Of a stretch of 64,000 nucleotides of DNA, positions 44,563 to 55,175 are shown one piece after another. The position numbers were made by a program, and so were the translations under genes. Origin of the DNA: Deinococcus sp. YIM 134068 (GTDB lineage: Bacteria > Deinococcota > Deinococci > Deinococcales > Deinococcaceae); NCBI RefSeq assembly GCF_036543075.1, contig NZ_JAZHPF010000004.1, positions 62,001 through 126,000 of the forward strand. Direction: 5' to 3'. Under the pieces are notes generated by a model that was not told where the DNA came from, did not search any database, and saw only the letters and a program-made list of their open reading frames with translations. How positions within the stretch are numbered: position 1 is the stretch's first letter; each line of letters starts with the position of its first letter.

Positions 44563-44913
44563 CTACCGGGAACCCAGAAGGGCCGCCCTATAGTCCTGAA
44601 CTGACTGGGTATCGCAGTTACTGGGATGAACCTGCACAAGTCGCCGCCAGGTCGAGACATGTTGATCGTCGAGGAGAACCTGGGGTTTGGGCAGGAAGGC
44701 GGTAAAGCAGTCTTCCAACCCGCACTTGGCTGCACTTTGCCGTGCGTACTGCGCCCCGCCAGAACTCCAGCAGTACAGCTCCGCACCCTGCTCGAAGAGC
44801 GAGCGGACGTGCTTGATGACCGCCGGAATAGGAATCCGGGTCTTGCCGTAGTTGCGAACGAGCGTCTCGTCGACATCGACGTAGATAACGAGAGGACTGG
44901 AGGCTGCCGTCAT
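44563..44913 (-). CDS. small HAD-superfamily protein
   Basis: 116 residues. HAD motif I is VIYVDVDETLVRNYG (D-x-D-x-T), motif II ELYCWSSGG, and a late acidic pair VLLDDQHVS. The length is that of a minimal HAD core without a cap, so it could be a small-substrate phosphatase or a protein-acting one. The ATG at 44913 is set by TACAGT 6 nt upstream; the frame extends upstream without support. Confidence 0.75.
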   Translation of the reverse strand: MTAASSPLVIYVDVDETLVRNYGKTRIPIPAVIKHVRSLFEQGAELYCWSSGGAQYARQSAAKCGLEDCFTAFLPKPQVLLDDQHVSTWRRLVQVHPSNCDTQSVQDYRAALLGSR

Positions 44914-44919
44914 GGACCT

Positions 44920-44925
44920 ACTGTA
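44920..44925 (-). promoter_or_regulatory. leaderless -10 hexamer of the HAD gene
   Basis: TACAGT on the reverse strand, 6 nt before ATG at 44913. Confidence 0.5.
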
Positions 44926-44984
44926 GAGGCGACCTCCACGCGGCTGGGACATGGCGGAGAGGAGGAGAGTGGGAAGACTCCTGC

Positions 44985-46001
44985 TTACCCCCGCACCGGA
45001 TACCCCCCCCGCTCGCTGCTGTGGCCCGGCCTGACCTTGAGTTCGGGTCGGACGTGGTGAACGGCGTGGTTCGCGGCGATGGCCGCCTGCGCGAAGGCGA
45101 GCGAGAGCAGCTTGAAGTCCTTGCCCGAGCGCGCGAGGTCCCCGACCACGTACACGCCCGGCAACGCCGTCTCGCCGCCCGGCCCGTCGGGCACGTACCC
45201 ACCCTCCCACCCCAGCGGCCAGCCCTGAACGGGGGAGAGGTCGGGCAGGTAGCCGCCCAAGATGAACACGGTATCGGCCTCCACGGGGACACCCTCGCCG
45301 TTCACCGTCAGCTCGGCCCCCTCCGGCGTGAGGCGTTGCAGGACGGCGGGTGAGAGGACCCGGAGGCGGCCCTCCACGCGCAGGCGCTCCAGCCGCTCCA
45401 GTTCCCCCGGCTCCCCCCGAAAGCCCGCCCGGCGGTGGGTGAGCGTGACCTCAGCCCCCGAGTCCGTGAGTTCCAGTGCCGCCCGCGTCGCCTGCGGGAC
45501 TCCCCCAACAACGAGGACGCGCCGTCCAGTGAACTCGGCGGCGTCGGGAAGCTCGGTTCTCACATCCGGGTGACTCTCCACGCCCTCCCCACGTGCCTCA
45601 CGCGGCAGCAGCGCCCCCAGCCCCGCCGCGAGGATGACGGCCCCCGCCGCGAACCGTCTTCCCCCCTCCGTGCCGACCACCCAGCCGCCCGCCCCGTCCG
45701 GCTCCAACGTGCGCGCCACCGTGCCCGTCCGCACGTCCACGCCGAGGGGGGCAAGCTGCACCTCCAGCGCCCGCACGAGGTCCGCCGCCCGCGTCTGCGG
45801 CAGGCCGGGTGCGTCGTACACGGTCTTGTCCGGGTAGAGGGCCATCAGTTGCCCGCCCAATTCGGTGCGCGCCTCCAGCAACCTCACGCTCAGCCCGCGC
45901 CAGCCCGCGTAGAACGCCGCGTGCAGTCCCGCCGGTCCACCCCCGATCACCAGAACGTCGGTGCGGGGCAGGGAAGACGGCGGCGTGGACTCGGCAACCA
46001 T
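44985..46001 (-). CDS. ferredoxin/flavodoxin--NADP reductase, thioredoxin-reductase-like type
   Basis: 338 residues with two dinucleotide folds: FAD site DVLVIGGGPAGLHAAFYAG (about 15-33), LLEARTELGGQL, the NADPH site RRVLVVGGVPQATRAALEL near 160 and the closing GVYVVGDLARSGKDFKLLSLAFAQAAIAANHA. The redox CxxC of thioredoxin reductase is absent, which points to the YumC-type ferredoxin-NADP reductases. The ATG at 46001 has GATACT 6 nt upstream. Confidence 0.85.
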   Translation of the reverse strand: MVAESTPPSSLPRTDVLVIGGGPAGLHAAFYAGWRGLSVRLLEARTELGGQLMALYPDKTVYDAPGLPQTRAADLVRALEVQLAPLGVDVRTGTVARTLEPDGAGGWVVGTEGGRRFAAGAVILAAGLGALLPREARGEGVESHPDVRTELPDAAEFTGRRVLVVGGVPQATRAALELTDSGAEVTLTHRRAGFRGEPGELERLERLRVEGRLRVLSPAVLQRLTPEGAELTVNGEGVPVEADTVFILGGYLPDLSPVQGWPLGWEGGYVPDGPGGETALPGVYVVGDLARSGKDFKLLSLAFAQAAIAANHAVHHVRPELKVRPGHSSERGGYPVRG

Positions 46002-46067
46002 GCCGCGAGTATCGCAGAGGGGCGGCGGGGGAAATTTGACGGGAGGCGACATTCGGGTGAGGAGGGC

Positions 46068-46096
46068 GGCCAGCACCCAGCTTCCAGCCGCCAGCA
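46068..46096. repeat. heptamer-period repeat (GCTGGCn dialect, reverse)
   Basis: On the reverse strand GCTGGCG, GCTGGAA, GCTGGGT, GCTGGCC, lying about 30 nt beyond the terminator of the gene ending at 46188. Confidence 0.6.
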
Positions 46097-46126
46097 AACT
46101 CTGACCGCTCGCCCTCTTTCCACCGG

Positions 46127-46160
46127 CAAAAAGGCAAGGACCGGGAGTAACCCCGGCCCC
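46127..46160 (-). terminator. terminator after the FprA-type reductase gene
   Basis: Reverse strand: CCGGG and CCCGG form the stem core around TTACT, followed by CCTTGCCTTTTTG. Confidence 0.55.
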
Positions 46161-46187
46161 TGTACCCTCAGCCTCGGCCTCTCGCCT

Positions 46188-47567
46188 TCAGCCCTCCGCC
46201 TCCTGCAAGGCCTTGCGGCGATGCGTCAACATCTCGTGCTTGTGGACCACCTTCGCGCGTGGGCGGCCCAAATCCTTGCCCCGTGAGACCTCGTGCGCGT
46301 CCAGCACCTGCCAGTCGTGGAAGGTGTACACGTCCACGCCCTTGCGGGAGAGCAGCGCGTCCACCGCCTCGCGGGTCGGCTGGGTGGCCTCGGGGAGTGC
46401 GCCCGCCTTCGCGTCGCTCAGCAGGTGCGCCACGGTGTCCACCGCGTCCTTGCGGTTGGTGCCGACCACGCCGCTCGGCCCGCGCTTGATCCACCCGGCG
46501 GTGTACTCGCCGGGGCGGCCCTCCACCCGGCCCTCCGCGTTGGGGATGACGCCCCGGCGCTCGTCGAAGGGCACGCCGGGCAGCGCCATGCCCTTGTAGC
46601 CCACCGAACGCAGCACCATCTGCACGGGCAGCGTCTCGTACTCGCCCGTGCCCACCGCGTTCCCGTTCTCGTCCAGCGTGTTGCGCTCGATCTTCAGGCC
46701 GCCGACGTTCCCCGCACCGTCGTCCAGAATCTCCACGGGCGAGACGAGGAAGCGCAGGTGGACCCGGCGCTCCTTGCCCTCCGGCGTGCGGGCGGCGAAG
46801 TCGCGCAGGACCTCCAGGTTCTTCTTGACGATGTTGTCGGTGATCCCCGCCTCGGCGGCCTCGTCGGGCCGCACCTCCTCCGGCTTCACGATGGGGTCGG
46901 CCCCGTGCAACTCGCCGAACTCGCGCAGTTCCTTCGTCGTGAACTTGGCCTGCGCCGCGCCCCGCCGCCCGAGAACCCACACGTCCCGCACGTGGCTGCG
47001 CTCCAGCGCGTTCAGCGCGTGTTCGGCGATGTCGCTCTCGTGCAGCTCGGCGGTCGTCTTCACGAGGATACGGCTCACGTCCAGCGCCACGTTCCCCACG
47101 CCGACCACCGCCACGCCCGTCGCGTGCAGCACCAGCTCACGCGCCGCCGCGTCGGGGTGGCCGTTGTACCACGCGACGAACTCGGTGGCGCTCATGGACC
47201 CCTTCAGGTCCTCACCGGGAATCCCCAGGCGGCGGTCGCTGCTGGCTCCGACCGTGTAGACGACGGCGTCGTAATGCTCCCGCGCCTCCTCGTGCGTCAG
47301 GTCGGTGCCGAACTCCACGTTGCCGAGGAAGCGCACGCGCGGGTCCGCGAGCGTCTTCTCGAAGCCCTTCGTCACGCTCTTGATCGTGAGGTGATCGGGC
47401 GCGACCCCGTATCTCACGAGGCCGTAGGGCGTCGGCAGGCGGTCGAACACGTCCACCCCCACGGGCACGTCGGTCTGTTTCGTCAGGGCTTCCGCCGCGT
47501 ACACGCCGCTGGGACCGCTGCCGATCACCGCCACGCGCAGGGGCCGTTCGGGAGAGAAGGTCGTCAT
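46188..47567 (-). CDS. ferredoxin--NADP+ reductase, adrenodoxin-reductase (FprA) type
   Basis: 459 residues. FAD site RVAVIGSGPSGVYAAEAL (about 10-27), then RLPTPYGLVRYGVAPDH, a hallmark of the FprA/adrenodoxin reductase family, VYTVGASSDRRLGIPGEDL, the NADP fold VAVVGVGNVALDVSRIL and YTAGWIKRGPSGVVGTNRKDA near the C-terminus. It moves electrons between NADPH and ferredoxin. It is a second FNR next to the YumC-like one, so two types are encoded back to back on one strand. Confidence 0.93.
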   Translation of the reverse strand: MTTFSPERPLRVAVIGSGPSGVYAAEALTKQTDVPVGVDVFDRLPTPYGLVRYGVAPDHLTIKSVTKGFEKTLADPRVRFLGNVEFGTDLTHEEAREHYDAVVYTVGASSDRRLGIPGEDLKGSMSATEFVAWYNGHPDAAARELVLHATGVAVVGVGNVALDVSRILVKTTAELHESDIAEHALNALERSHVRDVWVLGRRGAAQAKFTTKELREFGELHGADPIVKPEEVRPDEAAEAGITDNIVKKNLEVLRDFAARTPEGKERRVHLRFLVSPVEILDDGAGNVGGLKIERNTLDENGNAVGTGEYETLPVQMVLRSVGYKGMALPGVPFDERRGVIPNAEGRVEGRPGEYTAGWIKRGPSGVVGTNRKDAVDTVAHLLSDAKAGALPEATQPTREAVDALLSRKGVDVYTFHDWQVLDAHEVSRGKDLGRPRAKVVHKHEMLTHRRKALQEAEG

Positions 47568-47573
47568 GGGGGG

Positions 47574-47579
47574 AGTGTA
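47574..47579 (-). promoter_or_regulatory. leaderless -10 hexamer of the FprA-type gene
   Basis: TACACT on the reverse strand, 6 nt before ATG at 47567. Confidence 0.6.
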
Positions 47580-47650
47580 GAGCGGGCGTTCGTGCCGGGC
47601 GCGGGATGAACTGGACGAATCCTGTTACACCAGGGGTCACAGGCTGACCC

Positions 47651-47682
47651 TCTGGCGACTGGAAGCTGGCGACTGGCGACCC
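47651..47682. repeat. heptamer-period repeat (GCTGGCn dialect)
   Basis: Units TCTGGCG, ACTGGAA, GCTGGCG, ACTGGCG in the spacer between the CRP-family gene and the reductase. Confidence 0.5.
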
Positions 47683-47743
47683 ATCTCCATACAAAGCGAA
47701 AACCGCCCGGCGTGAACCGAGCGGTCTGTGTGATGGGTCTGGC

Positions 47744-48358
<615 letters not shown>

Positions 48359-48422
48359 GTGCGTCGCCTCCTGGGCGTTGAGATCGGGGAGGGGGGACCG
48401 GATGTATCCCCGCATGTGTCAC

Positions 48423-48428
48423 AGTGTA
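48423..48428 (-). promoter_or_regulatory. -10 hexamer of the CRP-family gene
   Basis: TACACT on the reverse strand, 7 nt before the in-frame ATG at 48415. The A+T-rich stretch 48440-48480 upstream (TGTAAACAG, TTTGTTTG) may act as an UP element; GTGACTTTAGGTTACAC over the promoter is a weak CRP-like half-site pair. Confidence 0.5.
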
Positions 48429-48659
48429 ACCTAAAGTCACGTTTTTGTAAACAGTTTTGTTTGTTTAATCAGGATTTAGGTCACGCTGTCCGGCTCAGGA
48501 GGTGCGCGCATTTTCATCGTCTGAAACGCATAAAAAGCCGCCTGTCGTCTGTACTCCCCTCTCACTCCGGCTTCATTGATGCTCGGGTCGCGGTCTTCCT
48601 CGACGGCCTGTGTTCAGGGCGGTTCGTTCCCTAGCCAACTCACCGCCCGAAGCCTCGCT

Positions 48660-48690
48660 CCGCTGGCTGCCGGTTGCTGGCGGCTGCCCA
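48660..48690. repeat. heptamer-period repeat (GCTGGCn dialect)
   Basis: Units GCTGGCT, GCCGGTT, GCTGGCG, GCTGCCC, next to the gyrA terminator. Confidence 0.5.
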
Positions 48691-48693
48691 ACA

Positions 48694-48723
48694 TTAAACG
48701 CCCGACCACCAACGGGCCGGGCG
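48694..48723 (-). terminator. terminator after gyrA
   Basis: Reverse strand: CGCCCG pairs with CGGGCG, followed by TTTAATGTT. Confidence 0.6.
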
Positions 48724-48744
48724 CTCGCGAGCCTCCGCTCGGGC

Positions 48745-51174
<2,430 letters not shown>

Positions 51175-51263
51175 ATGGCTCCAGTCTGTGCGCGCCGCCG
51201 GGCAAAGGGGGCCTGGTCGGCGGGGGCGGGGAGAGACCCGGCAGAGGGCCGAGTGGTGGAATT

Positions 51264-51269
51264 AAGATA
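51264..51269 (-). promoter_or_regulatory. -10 hexamer of gyrA
   Basis: TATCTT on the reverse strand, 5 nt beyond the RDRM-like site, about 90 nt before the gyrA ATG. A second TAGAAT (51323-51318) lies further upstream. Confidence 0.5.
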
Positions 51270-51274
51270 CCACA

Positions 51275-51291
51275 TTCTGTTGAGAGCGTAA
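51275..51291 (-). promoter_or_regulatory. degenerate RDRM-like site of gyrA
   Basis: Reverse strand TTACGC-TCTCA-ACAGAA has the 6-5-6 layout of the uvrD site and keeps 9 of its 12 arm bases. gyrA is a known member of the D. radiodurans RDR regulon, which makes a weak DdrO site plausible. Confidence 0.45.
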
Positions 51292-51456
51292 CAGTCCGCC
51301 CTCCTTCTCCACCGGGCATTCTAGCGCATGGGGACGGGGAAAAGGGGAAGTTGGCGGGGGCGCGGACTGACCGTCAGGACGCCGGGAGGTCGGTTGTTTT
51401 CCCCGTTGGCCCTACGCCCGCCCCCACGACTTCTAGCTCAAGGCCCCCATCCCAGA

Positions 51457-51494
51457 GGCTGAGAGCTGACGGCTGACGGCTGAAAGCTCACGGC
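51457..51494. repeat. heptamer-period repeat (GCTGACn dialect)
   Basis: Units GCTGAGA, GCTGACG, GCTGACG, GCTGAAA, GCTCACG in tandem. The rest of 51324-51530 holds nothing else recognisable. Confidence 0.7.
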
Positions 51495-51544
51495 TTCCCC
51501 TCTGTCAGATTCTTGCGTGAGTGCCCCGCCTATGCTGCCCCTCG

Positions 51545-51895
51545 ATGCTCCCTCACCTCACCCAACTCGTGACGGACGTGGACGGCGCGTGGGCCGCCGC
51601 CATCGGCGGACTCGACGGCCTGCTCGTCGAGGGACACGCCTCCGCCGACGCCGACCTGGGCCTGCTCGTGGCCGAACACGCCGGGCTGATGCGCGCGGCG
51701 AACGCCGCCTACGGCGACACGCTGGGGGACGGCTCCCCGCGTGAGCTGTACCTGCGCGGCGAGCGCCTGAGCGTGTACCTGCACCCCATCACACCCCAGT
51801 TCTTCCTGATGCTCGCCCTCGATGGCCGCAGCAACCTCGGCCAGGCCCGGCTGTACGGTCGCGCCGCCGCCCGCCTGCTGGAGGCCGACCTGTGA
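51545..51895 (+). CDS. Roadblock/LC7-like protein 1
   Basis: 116 residues. The opening LPHLTQLVTDVDGAWAAAIGGLDGLLVEG has the helix then strand-turn pattern of Roadblock/LC7 (MglB-like) proteins, with HPITPQFFLMLALDGRSNLGQ as the later strands and helix. Such proteins form dimers and regulate small Ras-like GTPases in polarity or motility. TATGCT lies 8 nt before the ATG at 51545. First of three tandem genes of this kind. Confidence 0.6.
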   Translation: MLPHLTQLVTDVDGAWAAAIGGLDGLLVEGHASADADLGLLVAEHAGLMRAANAAYGDTLGDGSPRELYLRGERLSVYLHPITPQFFLMLALDGRSNLGQARLYGRAAARLLEADL

Positions 51896-51959
51896 GCCGC
51901 CCGACCCCCACTCCCCTGACCTTGCCCCTGAACCCACCCCTGCCCCTGCCGGAGGCCCT

Positions 51960-52307
51960 ATGAAGCTTGACCCCCTGCACGCCGTGCCCGGTCTGGTGGC
52001 GGGTGCCCTCGTCCTGCCCGACGGCCTGCCCGCCGAGACCATCGGGGAGGGTGGGGACGCCCTGTGCGCCGAACTCGCCGCCCTCCGCGTGGGCCTGGAG
52101 CGGGTGGGCCGCCGCCTCGGCGCGGGGCCGCTGACGCGCCTCGCCTTTACCACCGAGCGCATCGAGGTCGTCGTCGTGGGCGGGGACGCCTTCCTGCTCG
52201 CCGCCGCCCTGCACCGGGGCCTGGATACCCGCGCCGCCCAGCAGACCCTCGCCCGCCTCGCCCTGGAGCTGAGCGACCTGCCGCAGCCCCACCTGGAACC
52301 CGCGTGA
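51960..52307 (+). CDS. Roadblock/LC7-like protein 2
   Basis: 115 residues. The pattern VPGLVAGALVLPDGLPAETIGEGGDAL, then ERIEVVVVGGDAFLLAAAL and a final amphipathic helix, resembles the Roadblock fold with the first helix shortened. GGAGG stands 4 nt before the ATG. Its TGA overlaps the next gene's GTG (GTGA). Confidence 0.55.
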   Translation: MKLDPLHAVPGLVAGALVLPDGLPAETIGEGGDALCAELAALRVGLERVGRRLGAGPLTRLAFTTERIEVVVVGGDAFLLAAALHRGLDTRAAQQTLARLALELSDLPQPHLEPA

Positions 52308-52609
52308 TCGCGCCGCTGCTGGAGGTCCGGGGCGTGCGCCACGCCGCCCTCGTGGACGCGCGGGGAGTGATCGTCACCGCCGTGGGCGAGGGCGTGGACG
52401 CGGGCGTCGTGGGCGCGGGCCGCGCCGTGATCGGCAGCCTTCAGGGCGCACTCGGTCAGGCCGGGTGGCAGGACCTCCTGCTCGACGTGGCGGGCGGTCC
52501 GCTCCTCCTCACGCTGCACGGCGACCAGATTCTCCTTACCGCCTTCGACGATGTGGGAAGCCTGGGCCGCGTGCGCTTCGCGGTGCGGAGGCTGCTGGGG
52601 CAGGCGTAG
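52304..52609 (+). CDS. Roadblock/LC7-like protein 3
   Basis: 101 residues from GTG at 52304. VRGVRHAALVDARGVIVTAVGEG is the most typical Roadblock strand pair of the three; LLLTLHGDQILLTAFDDVGSLGRVRFAVRRL completes the fold. It is translationally coupled to the second gene. No small GTPase gene lies next to the trio in this window. Confidence 0.6.
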   Translation: MIAPLLEVRGVRHAALVDARGVIVTAVGEGVDAGVVGAGRAVIGSLQGALGQAGWQDLLLDVAGGPLLLTLHGDQILLTAFDDVGSLGRVRFAVRRLLGQA

Positions 52610-52876
52610 GAGGTGGGCCGAGGGGAGGTTGTTCTGTTGCCTCCCCCTCCACGACGCTCACTGTGAGTGCCGCATGGAGGGCCGGAGGTATTCTCAGTGG
52701 ATTCCAGGACGAGCGGTGCTCGTGATCCCTCTCCCCAGCCCTCTCCCGCAAGGAGGGAGGGAACACAAGGCCAGGTCAGAGACGACATTTTCCTGGCCCG
52801 ATGAAATTGGGCACCTTGCTCTCACATCGTGGAATGGCGCGAAGGGCTTTGCCTGCGCTCTTCATTCCACCCTACT
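52610..52876. other. spacer with several inverted repeats
   Basis: Contains GGCCAGG (near 52770)/CCTGGCC, GGAATG/CATTCC near 52834-52866, and a segment (52722-52765) CCTCTCCCCAGCCCTCTCCC-type that looks like a common interspersed bacterial repeat. It separates convergent genes; no coding sequence. Confidence 0.4.
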
Positions 52877-53710
52877 TCACCCGTCCAGCGTCTCGAATCC
52901 TTCCAGCCCGTCGAACAGCCCGCGCAGGGGAAAGGTGGGAAGGGCCGTGCGCGTGCCGCCGATGGAGAAGTTCTCAACGCCGAGGAGGCGGGTTTCCATC
53001 ATCTGGCGTTCCTCGGGGGACATGCGGCCCAGCACGCTCGTCTCGCCCGTCTGGGTGCCGTGGGCGGCGAGGGCGGCCTTCTTGTTGGCGGCGTAGGCCC
53101 TCACGTCCATCCGCACGGCGACGGTGCCCTCGCTGACGCCGTAGACGAGGGGGTCGAGGTTCTCGCCCATCCGCGAGATGCCCTCGGCGGCCTCGTGCGT
53201 CAGCGCCGTGTAGTAGAGCCGCTGTGGGCCGCCCCCCGGCAGGTGCCCGGTGCTGAAAAAGGCCGCCGTCGTCGCCCGGTGCATCTGGAGGTGGTCGATG
53301 TGCCCGTAGGCCCCGTGCGGGTCGAAGGTCACGATGACCTGCGGCCTGACCTCCTCGATGAGCGCGCGGAGCTTGACCTCCACATCGAGGGGGGAGACGT
53401 TCATGAGGGCGAGGGGGTCGTTATGCCGGGTCCGCTCGTAGCGCCCGGAGTCGTGGTAGTCGAGGAACACGGGGTCGGGAATCTCCAGCGCCCGGCACGC
53501 CTCGCGTAACTCCCCCTCCCGCTGGTGGCCGAGGTCGTCCACGGTCATGCCCGGCACGGTGATCTTCCCGGCCTCGCCGCGTGTGGCGCAGGCGAGGACC
53601 ACGCGCCCGCCCCGCCGCGCATAGTGGGTAAGGGTGCCGCCGACGCCGAACGCCTCGTCGTCGGGGTGGGCGAAGACGGCGAGGAGGGTGGGCTGTTCGG
53701 GGAAGCTCAT
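52877..53710 (-). CDS. PIG-L (LmbE-like) family deacetylase
   Basis: 277 residues; zinc-dependent N-acetyl sugar deacetylase fold. Zn ligands: VFAHPDDEAFG (about 12-22) and the distal YGHIDHLQMHRAT near 145. FDPHGAYGHIDH matches MshB/Mca/BshB enzymes. Deinococcus makes bacillithiol, so BshB-type action on GlcNAc-malate or on bacillithiol conjugates is possible; other sugar substrates cannot be excluded. Leaderless TACACT promoter. Confidence 0.88.
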   Translation of the reverse strand: MSFPEQPTLLAVFAHPDDEAFGVGGTLTHYARRGGRVVLACATRGEAGKITVPGMTVDDLGHQREGELREACRALEIPDPVFLDYHDSGRYERTRHNDPLALMNVSPLDVEVKLRALIEEVRPQVIVTFDPHGAYGHIDHLQMHRATTAAFFSTGHLPGGGPQRLYYTALTHEAAEGISRMGENLDPLVYGVSEGTVAVRMDVRAYAANKKAALAAHGTQTGETSVLGRMSPEERQMMETRLLGVENFSIGGTRTALPTFPLRGLFDGLEGFETLDG

Positions 53711-53716
53711 CGGCGC

Positions 53717-53722
53717 AGTGTA
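53717..53722 (-). promoter_or_regulatory. leaderless -10 hexamer of the PIG-L gene
   Basis: TACACT on the reverse strand, 6 nt before ATG at 53710. Confidence 0.6.
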
Positions 53723-53761
53723 CGCCTGGAACGGATTCGGCCCGACTTACGTAATGCCAGC

Positions 53762-54007
53762 GTGAAAGCCACGCCCGACGCCCTCCGAACTCTGCTCACG
53801 CAGTTCTTCCTCGCGCTGCTCGGCCAGCCCGTGCCCGGTTCGTCGCGGGTGGAACGGGAGCAACAGGTGCGGAAGCGGCGGCGATTGAGGACGGCGGAGC
53901 CTCCGGCGAGTCCATCGGGGACGCTGCGAACGGTGGCCCGTGAAGCCTTCCGCGCGCTCGTCGGTCAGCCCTCCTCCTCCCGCGCCAGGCGCAAGCCGCG
54001 CCCGTAG
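53762..54007 (+). CDS. small basic hypothetical protein
   Basis: 81 residues from GTG at 53762. It is Arg-rich with an imperfect internal duplication: FFLALLGQPVPGSSRVER and EAFRALVGQPSSSRARRK. No promoter with the usual spacing is seen, and the end overlaps the convergent gene at 53965 by 43 nt, so it could be spurious. The duplication is the main reason to list it. Confidence 0.35.
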   Translation: MKATPDALRTLLTQFFLALLGQPVPGSSRVEREQQVRKRRRLRTAEPPASPSGTLRTVAREAFRALVGQPSSSRARRKPRP

Positions 54008-54180
54008 AAGTCCCACACCTCGTCGGTCCACGTCGCGTAGATGCGGCGGCGGTTGCCGGGGTCGGCGGCGTCCAGCGCCTCGCCGAGCGCGCGGAAAAAG
54101 CGGCTGCCCTGCTCGCGCATGGCCCGCGCGGTCCAGTAGGGTTCTGAGTTCAGGAGGACTTGCAATCGGTCGTCGCTCAC
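53965..54180 (-). CDS. small conserved-looking hypothetical protein
   Basis: 71 residues from GTG at 54180: SDDRLQVLLNSEPYWTARAM, FFRALGEALDAADPGNRRRI, YATWTDEVWDFYGRGLRLA. Helical and soluble, with aromatic residues typical of a real small protein. CATCCT lies 6 nt upstream of the GTG. Divergent from gluQ with 30 bp between starts. Function unknown. Confidence 0.6.
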   Translation of the reverse strand: MSDDRLQVLLNSEPYWTARAMREQGSRFFRALGEALDAADPGNRRRIYATWTDEVWDFYGRGLRLAREEEG

Positions 54181-54198
54181 GCCCACAGGATGCCGCGC

Positions 54199-54204
54199 TA
54201 GCCT
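54199..54204 (+). promoter_or_regulatory. leaderless -10 hexamer of gluQ
   Basis: TAGCCT, 6 nt before GTG at 54211. Confidence 0.6.
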
Positions 54205-54210
54205 GGGCGG

Positions 54211-55116
54211 GTGAACGCCTCCCCGCCGCCCGTGGTGGGCCGGTTCGCGCCGAGTCCGACGGGGGCGCTGCACCTGGGGAACGCGCGGACGGCGCTGCTC
54301 GCGTGGCTGCACTCGCGCGCCCTGGGAGGCCGCCACCTCCTGCGCTTCGAGGACCTGGATACCGGGCGGGTGAGGGACTGGGCCTTCGACGCGACCCGCC
54401 GTGATCTGGAGTGGCTGGGGCTGGGCTGGGACGCCGAGTTCACCCAGTCCGAGCGGCTGGACGTGTACGCGGAGGCGGTGGCGCGGCTCTCGACCTACCC
54501 CTGCACCTGCACCCGGCGCGAGGTGCTGGCCGCCATCCAGGCCAGCGCGGGTGCCCCCCACGGCGAGGAACCCGTCTACCCCGGAACGTGCCGCGCAGGC
54601 AGCGTGAACCCGGAGCGCCCCGCCGCCCTCCGCTGGCGGGTGCCGGGCGAGACGGTCTGCGCCCACGACGCGCTGACTGGGGAAACGCTCTGTCAATACC
54701 TGCCCACCGAGGTCGGGGACTTTGTGCTGCGGCGCAACGACGGGGCCTACGCCTACCACCTCGCGGTCGTGGTGGACGACGCGGCGATGGGGGTAACGGA
54801 CGTGCTGCGCGGTGCCGACCTCTGGCCCGCCACGCCCCGGCAGATCGCGTTGCAGCGGGCGCTAGAGTTCCCGACCCCGCGTTATCTCCACGTTCCCCTG
54901 ATGACCGACTTTCGCGGCGAACGCCTCGCCAAACGGGGGGGAGCGCCGCCCCTCATGGCGCTGCGGGAGGGAGGAGAGGAGACGGGTCGCGTGCTCTCAA
55001 CGCTGGCCCGCTCGCTGGGCTGGGAGGTCCCGGACGACGTTTCGGCAGGGGAGCTTTTGCCGTTCTGGAAGGCGGAACTCGCCACAGTTCAATTCCCGAC
55101 AATCCCACAAACTTAG
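54211..55116 (+). CDS. gluQ: glutamyl-Q tRNA(Asp) synthetase
   Basis: Attaches glutamate to the queuosine at position 34 of tRNA-Asp. 301 residues, equal to the catalytic half of GluRS without an anticodon domain. Class I motif [21 protein letters not shown] (HIGH equivalent, about 12-32), [10 protein letters not shown], the zinc-site cysteines CTCTRRE and YPGTCR, and the KMSKS position as RLAKRGGAP. The GTG is leaderless. Its stop codon lies inside the palindrome before trpB. Confidence 0.93.
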   Translation: MNASPPPVVGRFAPSPTGALHLGNARTALLAWLHSRALGGRHLLRFEDLDTGRVRDWAFDATRRDLEWLGLGWDAEFTQSERLDVYAEAVARLSTYPCTCTRREVLAAIQASAGAPHGEEPVYPGTCRAGSVNPERPAALRWRVPGETVCAHDALTGETLCQYLPTEVGDFVLRRNDGAYAYHLAVVVDDAAMGVTDVLRGADLWPATPRQIALQRALEFPTPRYLHVPLMTDFRGERLAKRGGAPPLMALREGGEETGRVLSTLARSLGWEVPDDVSAGELLPFWKAELATVQFPTIPQT

Positions 55117-55133
55117 ACGACTTGTCTAAGTTT
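55109..55133. promoter_or_regulatory. palindromic operator-like site before trpB
   Basis: Perfect inverted repeat: arm AAACTTAGAC (55109-55118), 5-nt spacer, arm GTCTAAGTTT (55124-55133), about 30 nt upstream of TACCCT (55161-55166) and the trpB ribosome site. It is A+T-rich in a G+C-rich genome and overlaps the gluQ stop. No T-run, so an operator is likelier than a terminator. Confidence 0.55.
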
Positions 55134-55175
55134 CCCAAACGCCCGTTAGACCGGAACTTCTACCCTGGAGGCACC

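Noticed and set aside
54411..55175. Extension of trpB upstream over gluQ
   Set aside because: Out of frame with gluQ, which is clearly coding; the trpB ribosome site and ATG at 55176 fit the family N-terminus.
55117..55175. Tryptophan attenuator before trpB
   Set aside because: The spacer has no short frame with Trp codons and no terminator with a T-run; only an operator-like palindrome is seen.
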